Source: Streptosporangium lutulentum (GTDB taxonomy: Bacteria > Actinomycetota > Actinomycetes > Streptosporangiales > Streptosporangiaceae). Taken from it: a stretch of DNA of 64,000 bases. Below, piece by piece: positions 42,419 through 51,566 of this stretch (positions are counted from its first letter, which is position 1; every line of letters starts with the position of its first letter). Location of the stretch: assembly GCF_030811455.1 (NCBI RefSeq), contig NZ_JAUSQU010000001.1, positions 8,432,001-8,496,000 of the forward strand. The letters are read 5' to 3'. Under the pieces are notes generated by a model. The model was not told the DNA's origin and did not search any database. It worked only from the letters and a program-made list of their open reading frames with translations. The position numbers and the translations under genes are program-made.

Positions 42419-44329
42419 ATGGCATCCCGGACCATTCGCTTCAAGCTCTACGCGTTGCTCAGCCTGCCGATCGTGGCGCTCGTCGCGCTGTGGGCGTTCG
42501 TCACCGGCTACGTCGTCGGAGACTTCTTCGAGTTGCGCCAGGCCGGCACCCTGTACGACCAGGTGTCGGCGCCCGCCACCGCGCTGGCCACCGAGGTGCA
42601 GCACGAACGCAGGGTCTCCGCCATCCAGCTCAGCACCGCCTCCGGGCGTGCCGACGGACTGCCCGAGGCGCGCGGGCAGACGGACCGGGCGATCGATGAC
42701 TTCCTGCGGCGCGCCACCGCGCTGGAGACCACGTCGGTGCTCAGCCCGAAGCTGGGCGACGCGCTCGCGGAGGTCACCGCACAGGTGCAGAAGCTGCGCA
42801 CGATCCGAGGGGACATCGACGGGGGCATCGTCAACCGCCTCCAGGCGGTCCAGGCGTTCAGCACCATCACCGACGCGATCTACCGGCTCCAGGACCAGGT
42901 CGTCACCGTCTCGGAGATCGATCTCTACCAGCAGGCCGTCGGGCTCCAGCGGATCTCCCACGCGCACGACCTGCTGTCCAGGGAGGACGCGCTGATCTCC
43001 GGCGCGATCCTGGCGGGCGAGCTGACCCACGACGAGTACGAGGCGATGGAGGTGCTCGCCCCGAACCGGCGGCTGCTGCTCTCCGAGGGGGTCGCGGCGC
43101 TGGACGACGAGCTCAGCGCTCCCTTCAACGCGCTCCTCGTCTCCCCCACCTACCGGGGGCTGGTCGCCCTGGAGCTGGAGATCGCCGATGCGTCGACGCT
43201 TCCCCGCGACCGGAACGCCTGGCAGCCCCTCGCCGGAGCCTTCAGCGCGACCGTGGACCGGTTCCTGGTCAGCCGGGCCTCGCTGCTGAACGATCGCGCC
43301 GACGCCGCGGCGGGCGGCATCATCGCGCAGATCATCATCGCGGGTGGCCTCGGTCTCGCCGCGATCCTGGGTGCGGTGATCCTGTCGGCCAAGCTCGGCA
43401 GGAGGCTCGCCGAGGAGCTGGGTCACCTGCGGATGACGGCCCTGGAGCTGGCCGAGGTGCGGCTGCCCCAGGTCGTCGAGCGGCTCAGGCGAGGGGAGAC
43501 GGTGGACGTGAAGGCCGACGCGCCGCCCATCCCCACGACCGGCACCACGTTGGAGATCACCGACGTCGCCCGGGCCTTCTCCACCGTGCAGAGCACGGCG
43601 GTCGAGGCCGCCGTGGGGGAGGCCAGACTTCGCCACGGCTTCAACCGGGTCTTCCGCAACCTGGCCCGGCGCAACCAGTCACTGGTCCACCGCCAGCTCA
43701 CCCAGCTCGACTCCATGCAGCGCAAGACCTCCGAGCCCGAGGTCCTGGAGGACCTCTACCGGCTGGACCACCTCACCACCCGCATGCGGCGGCAGTCGGA
43801 AGGTCTGATCATCCTTTCCGGCGCCACGGCGGGCCGTACCTGGCGCAACCCCGTGCCCATCCTGGACATGGTCCGCGCGGCCGTGGCCGAGGTCGAGGAC
43901 TACAAGCGGATCACCGTGCTTCCCATGCCGGACGCCAAGCTGACCGGCACCGCCACCGCCGACGTCACCCACCTGCTGGCCGAGCTGCTGGAGAACGCGA
44001 CGGTCTTCTCGCCGCCCACCACCATGGTGAGCGTCCGAGGGGGAGTCGCCGGGCGGGGCTTCGTGGTGGAGGTGGAGGACCGGGGGCTCGGCCTGCAGGC
44101 CAGGGAGTGCGAGGCGATCAACGAACGGCTCGCCAGCCCGCCCGAGTTCGACGTGGCCGACAGCGAGCAGCTCGGGCTGTTCGTGGTGAGCCAGCTGGCG
44201 GCCCGGCACGGCATCAAGGTCACCCTGAACCGTTCCCCCTACGGGGGCACCACGGCGGTGGTGTTCATCCCGCAGACGGTGCTCACGGGCGCCGAGGGCG
44301 TGCCGGCAGGGGTGATGGCCGGAGAATAG
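42419..44329 (+). CDS. NIT-domain sensor histidine kinase (CvnA-like)
   Basis: 636 residues. TM1 (about 12-33) is followed by a large extracytoplasmic nitrate/nitrite-sensing domain (35-305), TM2 (about 302-325), a HAMP-like linker, the pseudo-H region FNRVFRNLARRNQSLVHRQLTQLDSM and a HATPase (LAELLENATVFSPP, VEVEDRGLGL, LGLFVVSQLAARHGIKV). This is the architecture of CvnA in streptomycete conservons, but no cvnB, C or D follows. The H-box lacks the usual phospho-His context. GGAG lies six bases before the ATG; it is only 18 bp after the amidohydrolase. The 3' end overlaps the convergent gene by 47 bp. Confidence 0.9.
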   Translation: MASRTIRFKLYALLSLPIVALVALWAFVTGYVVGDFFELRQAGTLYDQVSAPATALATEVQHERRVSAIQLSTASGRADGLPEARGQTDRAIDDFLRRATALETTSVLSPKLGDALAEVTAQVQKLRTIRGDIDGGIVNRLQAVQAFSTITDAIYRLQDQVVTVSEIDLYQQAVGLQRISHAHDLLSREDALISGAILAGELTHDEYEAMEVLAPNRRLLLSEGVAALDDELSAPFNALLVSPTYRGLVALELEIADASTLPRDRNAWQPLAGAFSATVDRFLVSRASLLNDRADAAAGGIIAQIIIAGGLGLAAILGAVILSAKLGRRLAEELGHLRMTALELAEVRLPQVVERLRRGETVDVKADAPPIPTTGTTLEITDVARAFSTVQSTAVEAAVGEARLRHGFNRVFRNLARRNQSLVHRQLTQLDSMQRKTSEPEVLEDLYRLDHLTTRMRRQSEGLIILSGATAGRTWRNPVPILDMVRAAVAEVEDYKRITVLPMPDAKLTGTATADVTHLLAELLENATVFSPPTTMVSVRGGVAGRGFVVEVEDRGLGLQARECEAINERLASPPEFDVADSEQLGLFVVSQLAARHGIKVTLNRSPYGGTTAVVFIPQTVLTGAEGVPAGVMAGE

Positions 44330-45677
44330 CCGTCACGGCCAGCGCGGCGGCGAGGCAGGCGACCGGGATCACCGGCAGGACGTAGCGGTGGTCGAAGTCG
44401 AGGACCGCCACCGGTCCCACCAGCAGCGCCACCGCGACCCCCCAGGGCAGCAGCGCCACCCGCCGCCGCAGTGCCGCGCCCAGCCCGCCGACCGCCAGGA
44501 TCACGCCGAGCAGCGGGCCGCGCAGGTAGGCGGGGTACTGGTAGGCCACGAGGAAGCCCGCGTACGGCTCGACCGAGGACAGGCCGCGAATGTCCGGGTC
44601 GTACTGCTCGCGCACCTTGTCGATCAGCGGGAAGTCGGGCAGCGGCCAGTTTCCCTGCCCGAAGCCGAAGGCCGGAGTCGTCCGCTTGGGGTGGGCTATC
44701 GGGGTCCAGGCGAAGGCGATCGAGGTGTCCTTCACCACCTCGCGGAGATAGTCGAACGGCTGGGCCGCGATGGCGCGCAGGGCGAAGGAGCGGGCCAGGT
44801 CGTTGTGGGAGAACCTGTCGCCGGGGAGCCGGTTGAGCGAGGAGCCGGGGGCCCACACGTATTCCGACGCCGCGTCCACGACCGTGCCGTTCGGGCACAG
44901 CCTCGCCTCCTCCGGCGGTGGCTTGACCGCCGCGCAGTCGGCGAAGGTCATCGTGCGCGCCCACAGCGCGACCCCGTCGGCTCCGCTGAGGGCGAACCTG
45001 CCGTAGTGGTGGTCGTACCAGCCCGCGTAGGCGGCGAGCGGGAGGGTTCCGGCGAGCGCCAGGGCCGCCAGAGGCCGCCACCCCACGCGCTGTACGGCCA
45101 GCAGGACCAGGACCACGACCAGCAGGGGCAGCGCGATCGTCCTGGTCAGCGCGGCCGTCGCGAACAGCAGGCCCGCCCCCGTGGCGGCCCGTGCCGACAG
45201 CTCCGGCGACCACATCAGGGTGGTGAGCCCGGCGACGACGAGGAAGATGAACTGCGTGTCCGACAGGACGGCGTGTTCGAGCCGCAGGAAGGAGGCGTCG
45301 AACAGGACGGGAACGGTGGCCAGGGTCGCTCCCCAGGCGGGCAACGACCTGCGGCGGAGCAGAGCGTAGATCATCAGCCCGATCCCGAGGCCCATGGCGT
45401 GCTGGACGGCCGCGATCACCTCCACGCTGTGGAGGGGCCACAGGGCCCTCAGCAGGAGCGGGTAGCCGATCGGGTGGAAGGCGGCCGACGGTCTGAGATG
45501 GACGGCGGTGTCCAGGTAGGAGAAGGAGTCGTACCAGTAGAGCTGGGCGGGCCGGTAGCCGAGCATCGTGACCGCGCGCAGGGCCGCGGCCAGCGCGAGG
45601 ACCGCGGCGAAGAGGCGGTGGGTCGCGAGCGCGCGGCGGGCCTGGGGAGTCGCCACCGGGCGGAGGTCTGTGAGCAC
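44283..45677 (-). CDS. Polytopic membrane glycosyltransferase-like protein (GT-C fold)
   Basis: 464 residues with about ten hydrophobic helices. An acidic motif in the first outside loop (YWYDSFSYLDTAVHL, then HPIGYPLLLRALW) is followed by a long soluble loop (about 220-340), an arrangement typical of GT39/GT83 polyprenyl-phosphate sugar transferases. The donor or acceptor cannot be inferred. The GTG start is not well supported by a ribosome site. The 3' end overlaps the histidine kinase gene tail on the opposite strand. Confidence 0.82.
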   Translation of the reverse strand: MLTDLRPVATPQARRALATHRLFAAVLALAAALRAVTMLGYRPAQLYWYDSFSYLDTAVHLRPSAAFHPIGYPLLLRALWPLHSVEVIAAVQHAMGLGIGLMIYALLRRRSLPAWGATLATVPVLFDASFLRLEHAVLSDTQFIFLVVAGLTTLMWSPELSARAATGAGLLFATAALTRTIALPLLVVVLVLLAVQRVGWRPLAALALAGTLPLAAYAGWYDHHYGRFALSGADGVALWARTMTFADCAAVKPPPEEARLCPNGTVVDAASEYVWAPGSSLNRLPGDRFSHNDLARSFALRAIAAQPFDYLREVVKDTSIAFAWTPIAHPKRTTPAFGFGQGNWPLPDFPLIDKVREQYDPDIRGLSSVEPYAGFLVAYQYPAYLRGPLLGVILAVGGLGAALRRRVALLPWGVAVALLVGPVAVLDFDHRYVLPVIPVACLAAALAVTAILRPSPLPARPRRP

Positions 45678-46033
45678 GCCGAATCCGATCGTCGTCGTGG
45701 GGGAGCCGGCGCATGCGAAAGAGAGCGCACGGCGGAAGGAGAACGTGAATGAGCCGGGGCGGCCGGGAGCGGCGGTCAGCCGGCCGCGGTCAGGGGCTCT
45801 CCGCGAGAGAGAGGTTCGACTCGCACATCAGAGAGACGCCGGGCAGGGCGTTTCTGCTGCTTCACCCGGCGCACGATTTTTGTCCGTACCCGGCCCCGTC
45901 CCGCCGCCCGGTCGTGACCCGCCTCGGTGAAGGACCTCTCTCCGCGATCCGCGATCCGGAGATGTCACAGCCCCCGACCGCGAACGCGCCGCCGGGCAGG
46001 GGAGTGCGCGCTCGCGATTTTCTCGTGGGAGGT
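45678..46033. other. 356-bp intergenic region
   Basis: No gene is supported. A 6-bp inverted pair TCTCCG/CGGAGA flanks a CGATCCGCGATC core at about 45940-45963. The promoter of the glycosyltransferase gene should lie at the left end. Confidence 0.4.
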
Positions 46034-46975
46034 CTAGTCCGAGACCATGACTCCCCCCGGGATGTCCCCGGCTTCCTCCGGGACGTTCTCGGCGGCCGTG
46101 TCCGAGGTGAGGCCGGGCTTCGCGCACCGGTTCTCCGGAGCGAAGGGGGCGGATTCGGGCGAGGTGAGCCTCTTCTTGGTGGGTGAGACCAGCACGATCG
46201 CCGAGGTCGAGGATTCCAGTACGGCGTCATGGACGTACCACGATCCGGGCGCCGAGTCGCGCGTTCCCTCCCGGTCGTAGGAGGCGAGCTTCAGCGTGAT
46301 GCCGCGTCCCTCCAGCATCGGCCGCACCTCGTCGAGGGTCTTGTTGACGAAGTCGACGCAGTGGAGCGGCTCGCCGGGCGCCGCGAGACTGATCCGCCAG
46401 TTGTACTTCTCACCCGGGCGGCCCTTACGCGCGAGGGAGACGAAGGCCCGTCCCGTGAAGGTGATGGGGACCTTGAGCCCGATCGGGCAGCCCGCTTCGA
46501 AGCGGCAGGCTCCTGGACGGTCGATCGTCGAGATGAGGTCCTTCCTGCTCTTCCGTTCCGCGTCGGACAGGCCGTCGGCCTGCCAGTCCATCACCATGAT
46601 CCGGCCGTCGAGGCTCGGCGGCGCCGATGCGACGTTGAGTGTGATCTTGAGGCCGCGGGCCCGGAGCTCGGACTCGTACATCTTCGGACTGGCGTAGAGA
46701 TCCTTGACCGTGATGACGTAGTAGCCGCCCTCCGGCTTGATGTCGAGGGCGGCCGAGGCCGGGGTCGCGCCGAAGCCGGTGGGAAGCACCCAGCTCAGCA
46801 CCATGGTCGCGGCGACGAGTCCGGCGACGATCGGCACCGAGAACCGCCAGGGCCGCCGGGCGGGCGCGAGGACCGGGGCCGTGGTGATCTCGTCGAACAG
46901 CTCCCTGGCGCCGGGGGTCATCCCGGGCCCCGGGTCGGGCGCGATTCCCGCGACGAGGCGGTCGATGTCGTTCAT
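46034..46975 (-). CDS. Membrane anti-sigma factor-like protein
   Basis: 313 residues. A short cytosolic N-terminus (MNDIDRLVAGIAPDPG, about 1-43) and one membrane helix (FSVPIVAGLVAATMVLSWVL, about 45-64) are followed by a 250-residue extracytoplasmic domain with several cysteines and DIKPEGGYYVITVKDLYAS-type beta structure. It is encoded directly after an ECF sigma factor with stop/start overlap (TGATG or GTGATG), the usual sigma/anti-sigma layout. No ZAS zinc motif is seen. I infer that it sequesters the sigma factor and senses an envelope signal. Confidence 0.8.
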   Translation of the reverse strand: MNDIDRLVAGIAPDPGPGMTPGARELFDEITTAPVLAPARRPWRFSVPIVAGLVAATMVLSWVLPTGFGATPASAALDIKPEGGYYVITVKDLYASPKMYESELRARGLKITLNVASAPPSLDGRIMVMDWQADGLSDAERKSRKDLISTIDRPGACRFEAGCPIGLKVPITFTGRAFVSLARKGRPGEKYNWRISLAAPGEPLHCVDFVNKTLDEVRPMLEGRGITLKLASYDREGTRDSAPGSWYVHDAVLESSTSAIVLVSPTKKRLTSPESAPFAPENRCAKPGLTSDTAAENVPEEAGDIPGGVMVSD

Positions 46976-47526
46976 CACAGCTGTCCTTTCGCCAGTGCGA
47001 TCGCGCGTGAGCCGTACCTGGCCATGTCGAGTCCCGCGGCGTCCAGCTCCCTGGCGAGCCGTTTCCTGGCCCGATGCAGCCGCAGGCGCACCGCGCCGTG
47101 GGAGCAGCCCAGAACCTTCGCGACCTCCTCGCCGCTCAGCCCTTCCCAGCTGATCAGGGAGAGCAGCTCCCGGTCGTCGGGGCGCAGGCGCATGAAGGCC
47201 CGGCGAATCCCGTGGGGATCCTCCTCGACGACGTTCTCGGACCAGACGGCCAGTTCGGCGCGGAGCCGTACGGCCAGCGCGGTCCGCCGGGTCTCGTCCC
47301 TGCGTTTGTTGGCCAGGGTCCGGCGGGCCACGCCGTACAGCCAGAGCCGGGCCTCGTTCCCCTCGGGGATGTCGTCCACCCTGCGCCAGGCCGTGGTGAA
47401 CGTCTCGGCGAGCGCGTCGGCGGCGTCGTCGGGGGAATCGGTGCGCCGCCGCACATAGGCGAGGAGGTCCGGATAGTGCGCGTCGTAGATCTCCTCGAAG
47501 CGCTGCTTGGGTTCAGGGGGGCCCAC
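46975..47526 (-). CDS. ECF-type RNA polymerase sigma factor
   Basis: 183 residues from the GTG at 47526, chosen because AAGGAAG precedes it and the further N-terminal frame is not family-like. Region 2 (FEEIYDAHYPDLLAYVRRRTDSPDDAADALAETFTTAWRR) is followed by region 4 (LLSLISWEGLSGEEVAKVLGCSHGAVRLRLHRARKRLA). It directs polymerase to its own regulon, probably including this operon, and is controlled by the membrane protein encoded next. Confidence 0.93.
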   Translation of the reverse strand: MGPPEPKQRFEEIYDAHYPDLLAYVRRRTDSPDDAADALAETFTTAWRRVDDIPEGNEARLWLYGVARRTLANKRRDETRRTALAVRLRAELAVWSENVVEEDPHGIRRAFMRLRPDDRELLSLISWEGLSGEEVAKVLGCSHGAVRLRLHRARKRLARELDAAGLDMARYGSRAIALAKGQL

Positions 47527-48121
47527 GCTGCTTCCTTTCGATGGGGACTCTTCGACTCCACATGTCCGGATATGGATGCGTGTTTCATCTCCGACGGGAC
47601 CTTTTCCAGCCACTTCTGCGACCGGGTCGGGTGATCGAGGCGTTCACGGCGGCGGTCCGGGCCGGTGAATGAGGCGAACCGTACTAAAACGACTCCACCG
47701 GTCCGTGCCGGGAGCCTTGGACACCCGTGATCGCGCACCGTTATGGCTCCGCTGCGATAAGCGATACGTCGGCTGCCAAGTCGTTTGCAAATCGCCTCGT
47801 TCACGGTGTGACCACCAGCCGTACGCGAGACGGGAGCCGCGCGGATCGGGCGCGTCGCACGACCTGAGCGGAGCCCCCCATGCGCAAGGTTTTCCTGGTC
47901 TTCGCCGGTCTACTGCTCGTCGCGGCCCGTGCTGCTCTCGGTGGACGGCCGGGACGACCTGGGCCTGCTGGTGACCGGCGGTGAGGGCGCCGCGCCGCCG
48001 CCGGCCCGGGGGCCGGTGCTCGTCACCACCCCGTTCGACGCGGGCCGCGCCTCGGGCAACCATCCCGAGTGAGTCACGGCCGGGGGACTCGGATCGTCCC
48101 CGACGGTGAGGCCGTTCTCGG
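47527..48121. other. 595-bp region without an intact gene
   Basis: It should hold the sigma-factor promoter (left end) and contains the broken small secreted-protein fragment at 47880-48072. No other coding signal is seen. Confidence 0.45.
47880..48072 (+). pseudogene. Fragment of a small exported protein, apparently frameshifted
   Basis: An ATG begins MRKVFLVFAGLLLVAA, a signal-peptide-like start. In the next frame the DNA continues as LLSVDGRDDLGLLVTGGEG, then APPPARGPVLVTTPFDAG, then a TGA at 48070-48072. Each frame alone stops early or lacks a start. A one-base change near 47930 would join them into about 63 residues. It may equally be chance. Confidence 0.3.
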
Positions 48122-48436
48122 TCAGGCGGCCTGCCCGAAGGACTCCTCGGACAGGACAAGGTCGAGGAGACCGGGAAAACGGGCGTCGAGGTCGCCCCGG
48201 CGGAGGGTGATGTAGAACTTGCGTCCGGACGGACGCTGCCAGATGACGCCGCTCTCACGGAGCACCCGCCAGTGGTGGGTGAGGGTCGACTTCGGGACGC
48301 CGGGCGCGATCACACCGCAGAACATCTCCTCGCCAGGGGCGAGCGTCCGGACGATCGCAGCCCGGACCGGGTGACCGAGCGCGGTGAGAACCTCTTCCAG
48401 CCTGAACTGCTCGGGCGACGGGTGAAGCAGTGTCAT
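48122..48436 (-). CDS. ArsR-type transcriptional regulator
   Basis: 104 residues. The winged HTH is LEEVLTALGHPVRAAIVRTLAPGEEMFCG, then VPKSTLTHHWRVLRESGVIWQRPSGRKFYITLRRGDLDARFPG. The family pattern of a 'helix-turn-helix then wing' regulator is clear. A single Cys (MFCG) precedes the recognition helix; no metal site like ArsR's CxCxxC is seen. It is divergent from the MFS exporter gene across a 104-bp region carrying repeated sites, and probably represses it. Confidence 0.9.
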   Translation of the reverse strand: MTLLHPSPEQFRLEEVLTALGHPVRAAIVRTLAPGEEMFCGVIAPGVPKSTLTHHWRVLRESGVIWQRPSGRKFYITLRRGDLDARFPGLLDLVLSEESFGQAA

Positions 48437-48492
48437 GGAGCGATTGTACGGAAAAAGCGAACTTGACGGCATGGCCTCAATTGTACGATGAT

Positions 48493-48528
48493 CCCGAACA
48501 ATCAAACTGTTCGTGTTTCCCGAACAAT
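48493..48528. promoter_or_regulatory. Operator region between arsR-like and MFS genes
   Basis: An inverted repeat CGAACA-N7-TGTTCG (48495-48513) and a direct repeat of CCCGAACAAT (48493 and 48519) lie 13-48 bp before the MFS start. A second direct repeat ATTGTACG occurs at 48443 and 48480. Possible promoter elements for the exporter are TTGACG (48463) and TACGAT (48484). Confidence 0.55.
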
Positions 48529-48540
48529 CTGAAGGAAGTC

Positions 48541-49971
48541 ATGTCGTCCCTCTCCCCGCCACGGAGCCGTCACCTCGGCTGGACCCTGGCCCTGCTGGCC
48601 TTCGCCCAGCTGATCACCTCGCTCGACTTCAACATCGTCTTCGTCGCCCTTCCCCGGATCGGCGAGGACCTGGGCTTCTCCGACCACACCTTGCAGTGGG
48701 TGACCAGCGCCTATGCCGTCACCTACGGAGGCTTTCTGCTGCTCGGCGGGCGCGCGGCCGACCTGCTCGGGCGCCGTCGCCTGTTCGTCCTGGCGCTGCT
48801 GGTGTACGCGCTGTCCTCGCTGGTCGGCGGGCTCGCCGAGAGCTCGGGCCTGCTGGTCGCCGCCCGAGCGGTGCAGGGGCTCGGTGGGGCATTGCTCTTC
48901 CCGGCCACCCTGTCGCTGGTCAACACCCTCTTCGCCGAGGGACCCGAGCGAAACCGGGCACTGGCGATCTGGAGCGGCGCCGGAGCCAGCGGCCTGTGCC
49001 TGGGATCACTGCTGGGCGGGCTGCTCACGGAGGCCTTCGGGTGGGAGTCGGTGTTCTACGTCAACGTCCCGCTCGCCGGCGGCGCGGCACTGCTCGCCTT
49101 CACCCTCATCCCCGCGGACGGCATGCGACAGCGGGGCCGCAGCTTCGACCTGCCCGGCGCGGTGACCGTCACCGCCGGGGTCACCCTGCTCGCCTTCGCG
49201 CTCATCCAGGGCCCCGAGTCCGGCTGGACCTCACCGATCATCCTGGCGAGCTTCGCCCTCGCCGCCGTGCTGCTCGCCGGCTTCCTCACCATCGAGGCTC
49301 GCAGCCGCGACCCCCTCATGCCGCTGCGCCTCATGGCCAACCGCAGCCTGAGCGGATCGATGGCCGTCACCCTGATCTTCGGGGCCACGTTCAACGCCCT
49401 GCCATACTTCCTGACGCTCTACTTTCAGACCGTCCATGGCTACAGCGCTCTGATGACCGGCGCGGCCTTCCTGGTGCCATCCCTCATGATCGCCGCCGGA
49501 ACCCAGGTCGGCGAGCGGATGGCGACCCGGGCCGGGATGCGCCTCACCCTGCTCACCGGCATCGTCACCGGCGCCGCCGGCACCGCGCTACTCGCGGCTG
49601 GCATGACCACCGGCGGTTCGTACTGGAGCGTGCTTCCCGGAATCGTTGTCTTGGGGCTGGGCCAGGGCCTGACCTGGACCGGCATGTGGATCGCCGCCGC
49701 CTCCGGGGTCGCCCCGGAAGAGCAGGGAGTCGCCTCCGGCATGGCGTCCACCGCCCTGCAGGTCGGGACCGCGCTCGGCCTGGCCGTGCTCATCGCGATC
49801 GCCACCGGGGACGTCGCCGGGCTGACCGGCGAGGCCCTGCGCGGCGAGGTCGCGGGCGGCCTCCGGGCCGCGGTCTTCGTCGCCGCCGCGGGCATCCTGC
49901 TGAGCGCCCTCATCGCCCTGACCTTCAAGCGACGCCGGGCCGAGGCCGAGCGGGTTCACGCCGATGCCTGA
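48541..49971 (+). CDS. MFS drug exporter, DHA2 family (14 TM)
   Basis: A 476-residue EmrB/QacA-type transporter. Motif A appears as GGRAADLLGRRRLF, and motif C-like glycine-rich helix 5 as LGSLLGGLLTEAFGWESVFYVNVP. The expected DHA2 start LDFNIVFVALPRIGEDL with an acidic residue in helix 1 is present. It exports drugs by proton antiport. ATG 48541 with GAAGGAAG upstream. It overlaps the downstream FAD monooxygenase gene by 8 bp, so efflux and oxidation are cotranscribed. Confidence 0.93.
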   Translation: MSSLSPPRSRHLGWTLALLAFAQLITSLDFNIVFVALPRIGEDLGFSDHTLQWVTSAYAVTYGGFLLLGGRAADLLGRRRLFVLALLVYALSSLVGGLAESSGLLVAARAVQGLGGALLFPATLSLVNTLFAEGPERNRALAIWSGAGASGLCLGSLLGGLLTEAFGWESVFYVNVPLAGGAALLAFTLIPADGMRQRGRSFDLPGAVTVTAGVTLLAFALIQGPESGWTSPIILASFALAAVLLAGFLTIEARSRDPLMPLRLMANRSLSGSMAVTLIFGATFNALPYFLTLYFQTVHGYSALMTGAAFLVPSLMIAAGTQVGERMATRAGMRLTLLTGIVTGAAGTALLAAGMTTGGSYWSVLPGIVVLGLGQGLTWTGMWIAAASGVAPEEQGVASGMASTALQVGTALGLAVLIAIATGDVAGLTGEALRGEVAGGLRAAVFVAAAGILLSALIALTFKRRRAEAERVHADA

Positions 49972-51522
49972 GGAGACCTTTCACGCCGTGCAGGCCGACG
50001 CCTCCGTGGCCGGTGCTTCCGTGACCGGTGCCTCCGAGGCCGGCGCTTCCGCGATCAACGCCTCTGTGGCCGGCGTCTCCGTGCCCGATGCGTCCGTCGA
50101 CGTCGTCGTGGTCGGCGGGGGCCCGGTGGGCATGTTGCTCGCCGTCGAACTCGCCCTTCGGGGCATTCGTCCCGTGGTTCTCGAACGGCTTTCCACACCA
50201 TCCGGGGAGTCCAAGGCCGGAACCCTGCACGCCAGGACCGCCCAGACCCTGAACCGCCGCGGCCTGCTCGACGCGGTGGGAAGATCCTCATACGGGAGCG
50301 TACGGTTCCACTTCTCCGGCATGTTCGAGCTGGACCTCGGTACGGTGGCCGGGGAGGGTCCCACCCTCGTCGGCAGCCCGCAGGCCCGGGCGGAGCAGGT
50401 TTTCACCGACCGCGCCACGGAACTGGGCGCGGAGATCCGGCGCGGGCACGAGGTCGCGGGCCTCGCCCAGGACGCCGGCCGCGTCACGCTGACCGTGGAC
50501 GGCCCGGCGGGGCCGTACGAGCTGACCGCCCGTTACGTGGTCGGCGCGGACGGAGCCCGCAGCGCGGTCCGCAGGCTGGCGGGCATTCCGTTCACCGGCA
50601 CGGGGCCCGCGTCGCGGCCCTGATGGGCGAGGTCCGGCTGCTCGACCCCTTGCCGGGAGGGTGGCACCGCACCTCGCGTGGCTGGCTCATGGTCTGGGGC
50701 GGGTACGGTCACAGCCGGATCGGCACCTATGACTTCCGCGGTCCACATCCCGACAGGGAGGCGCCGGTGACCCTGGAGGAGTTGCGTTCGACGGCCGAGC
50801 ACATCGCCGGGCACCCGATCCGGATGGCCGAGCCCCGCATGCTGACCCGGTACGGCGACGCGGCACTCCAGGCCGGGACATATCGCCGGGGGCGCGTGCT
50901 CGTCGCCGGGGACGCCGCCCACGTGCACTTCCCCTGGGGAGGGCAGGGCCTCAACACCGGCCTGGAGGACGCGGTGAACCTGGGCTGGAAGCTCGCCGCC
51001 CAGGTGCGCGGGTGGGCTCCGGACGGGTTGCTCGACAGCTACCACGACGAGCGGCATCCGGTGGCGGCGCGGGTCCTGTGGAACGTCCGCGCGCAGACCG
51101 CCCTGGCCGACCCCGATCCTCGGATCGACCCCCTGCGGGAACTGTTCGCCGACCTCATGGGACTCGACCAGGTCAACGACTATCTCGGCAGCATGATCAG
51201 CGGCACCGGTACGGTCTACGACGTCGGCCACCCCGGCGCCGGCCGGCTCGTCCCGGACATGGAGCTCAAAACCACGGGCGGGGTCGTCACCCTGGTGGAG
51301 CTGCTCCGCTCGGGCAGGCCTGTCTTCCTCGGTGACCGTGACGACCTGGTGGACGTCGCGGCGCGATGGGCCCAGCGGGTGGACACCGTACGGGTCTCGT
51401 GCGATCCGGTCCTGGTCCGCCCCGACGGCTACGCGGCCTGGAGCGCCCCGGGTGACGCGTCCACGCTCGGGACCGCGCTGCATCGCTGGTTCGGCGAGCC
51501 GGATCAGGCGACTGCGAGCTGA
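49964..51522 (+). pseudogene. FAD-dependent aromatic monooxygenase, split by a one-base frameshift
   Basis: Two abutting frames make one PHBH/RdmE-type flavin monooxygenase. The first (49964-50623) has the FAD motif DVVVVGGGPVGMLLAVELALRG, the Arg-rich PSGESKAGTLHARTAQTL and the second Rossmann motif YVVGADGARSAVRRLAG. The second (50623-51522) starts MGEVRLLDPL and carries RVLVAGDAAHVHFPWGGQGLNTGLEDAVNLGWKLA. Inserting one base near 50613-50616 (TCGCG to TCGGCG) joins them as GTGPASAALMGEV, as in the family. It is either a mutation or a sequencing error. Residues 13-46 are encoded by 15-bp repeats. Enzymes of this type hydroxylate or inactivate aromatic antibiotics. Confidence 0.85.
50000..50101 (+). 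repeat. 15-bp in-frame tandem repeats in the monooxygenase N-terminus
   Basis: Six full units and a partial seventh encode ASVAG, ASVTG, ASEAG, ASAIN, ASVAG, VSVPD, ASVD. They directly precede the first strand of the FAD domain, an extension absent from family members. Confidence 0.85.
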
Positions 51523-51566
51523 CGGACGCCGGGATCCATGACGGTCGTGAGATCCTCAGCCGCGCC

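Noticed and set aside
45749..46186. Overlapping open frames in both strands between the glycosyltransferase and anti-sigma genes
   Set aside because: None has a ribosome site or recognisable domain, and part is antisense to the anti-sigma gene.
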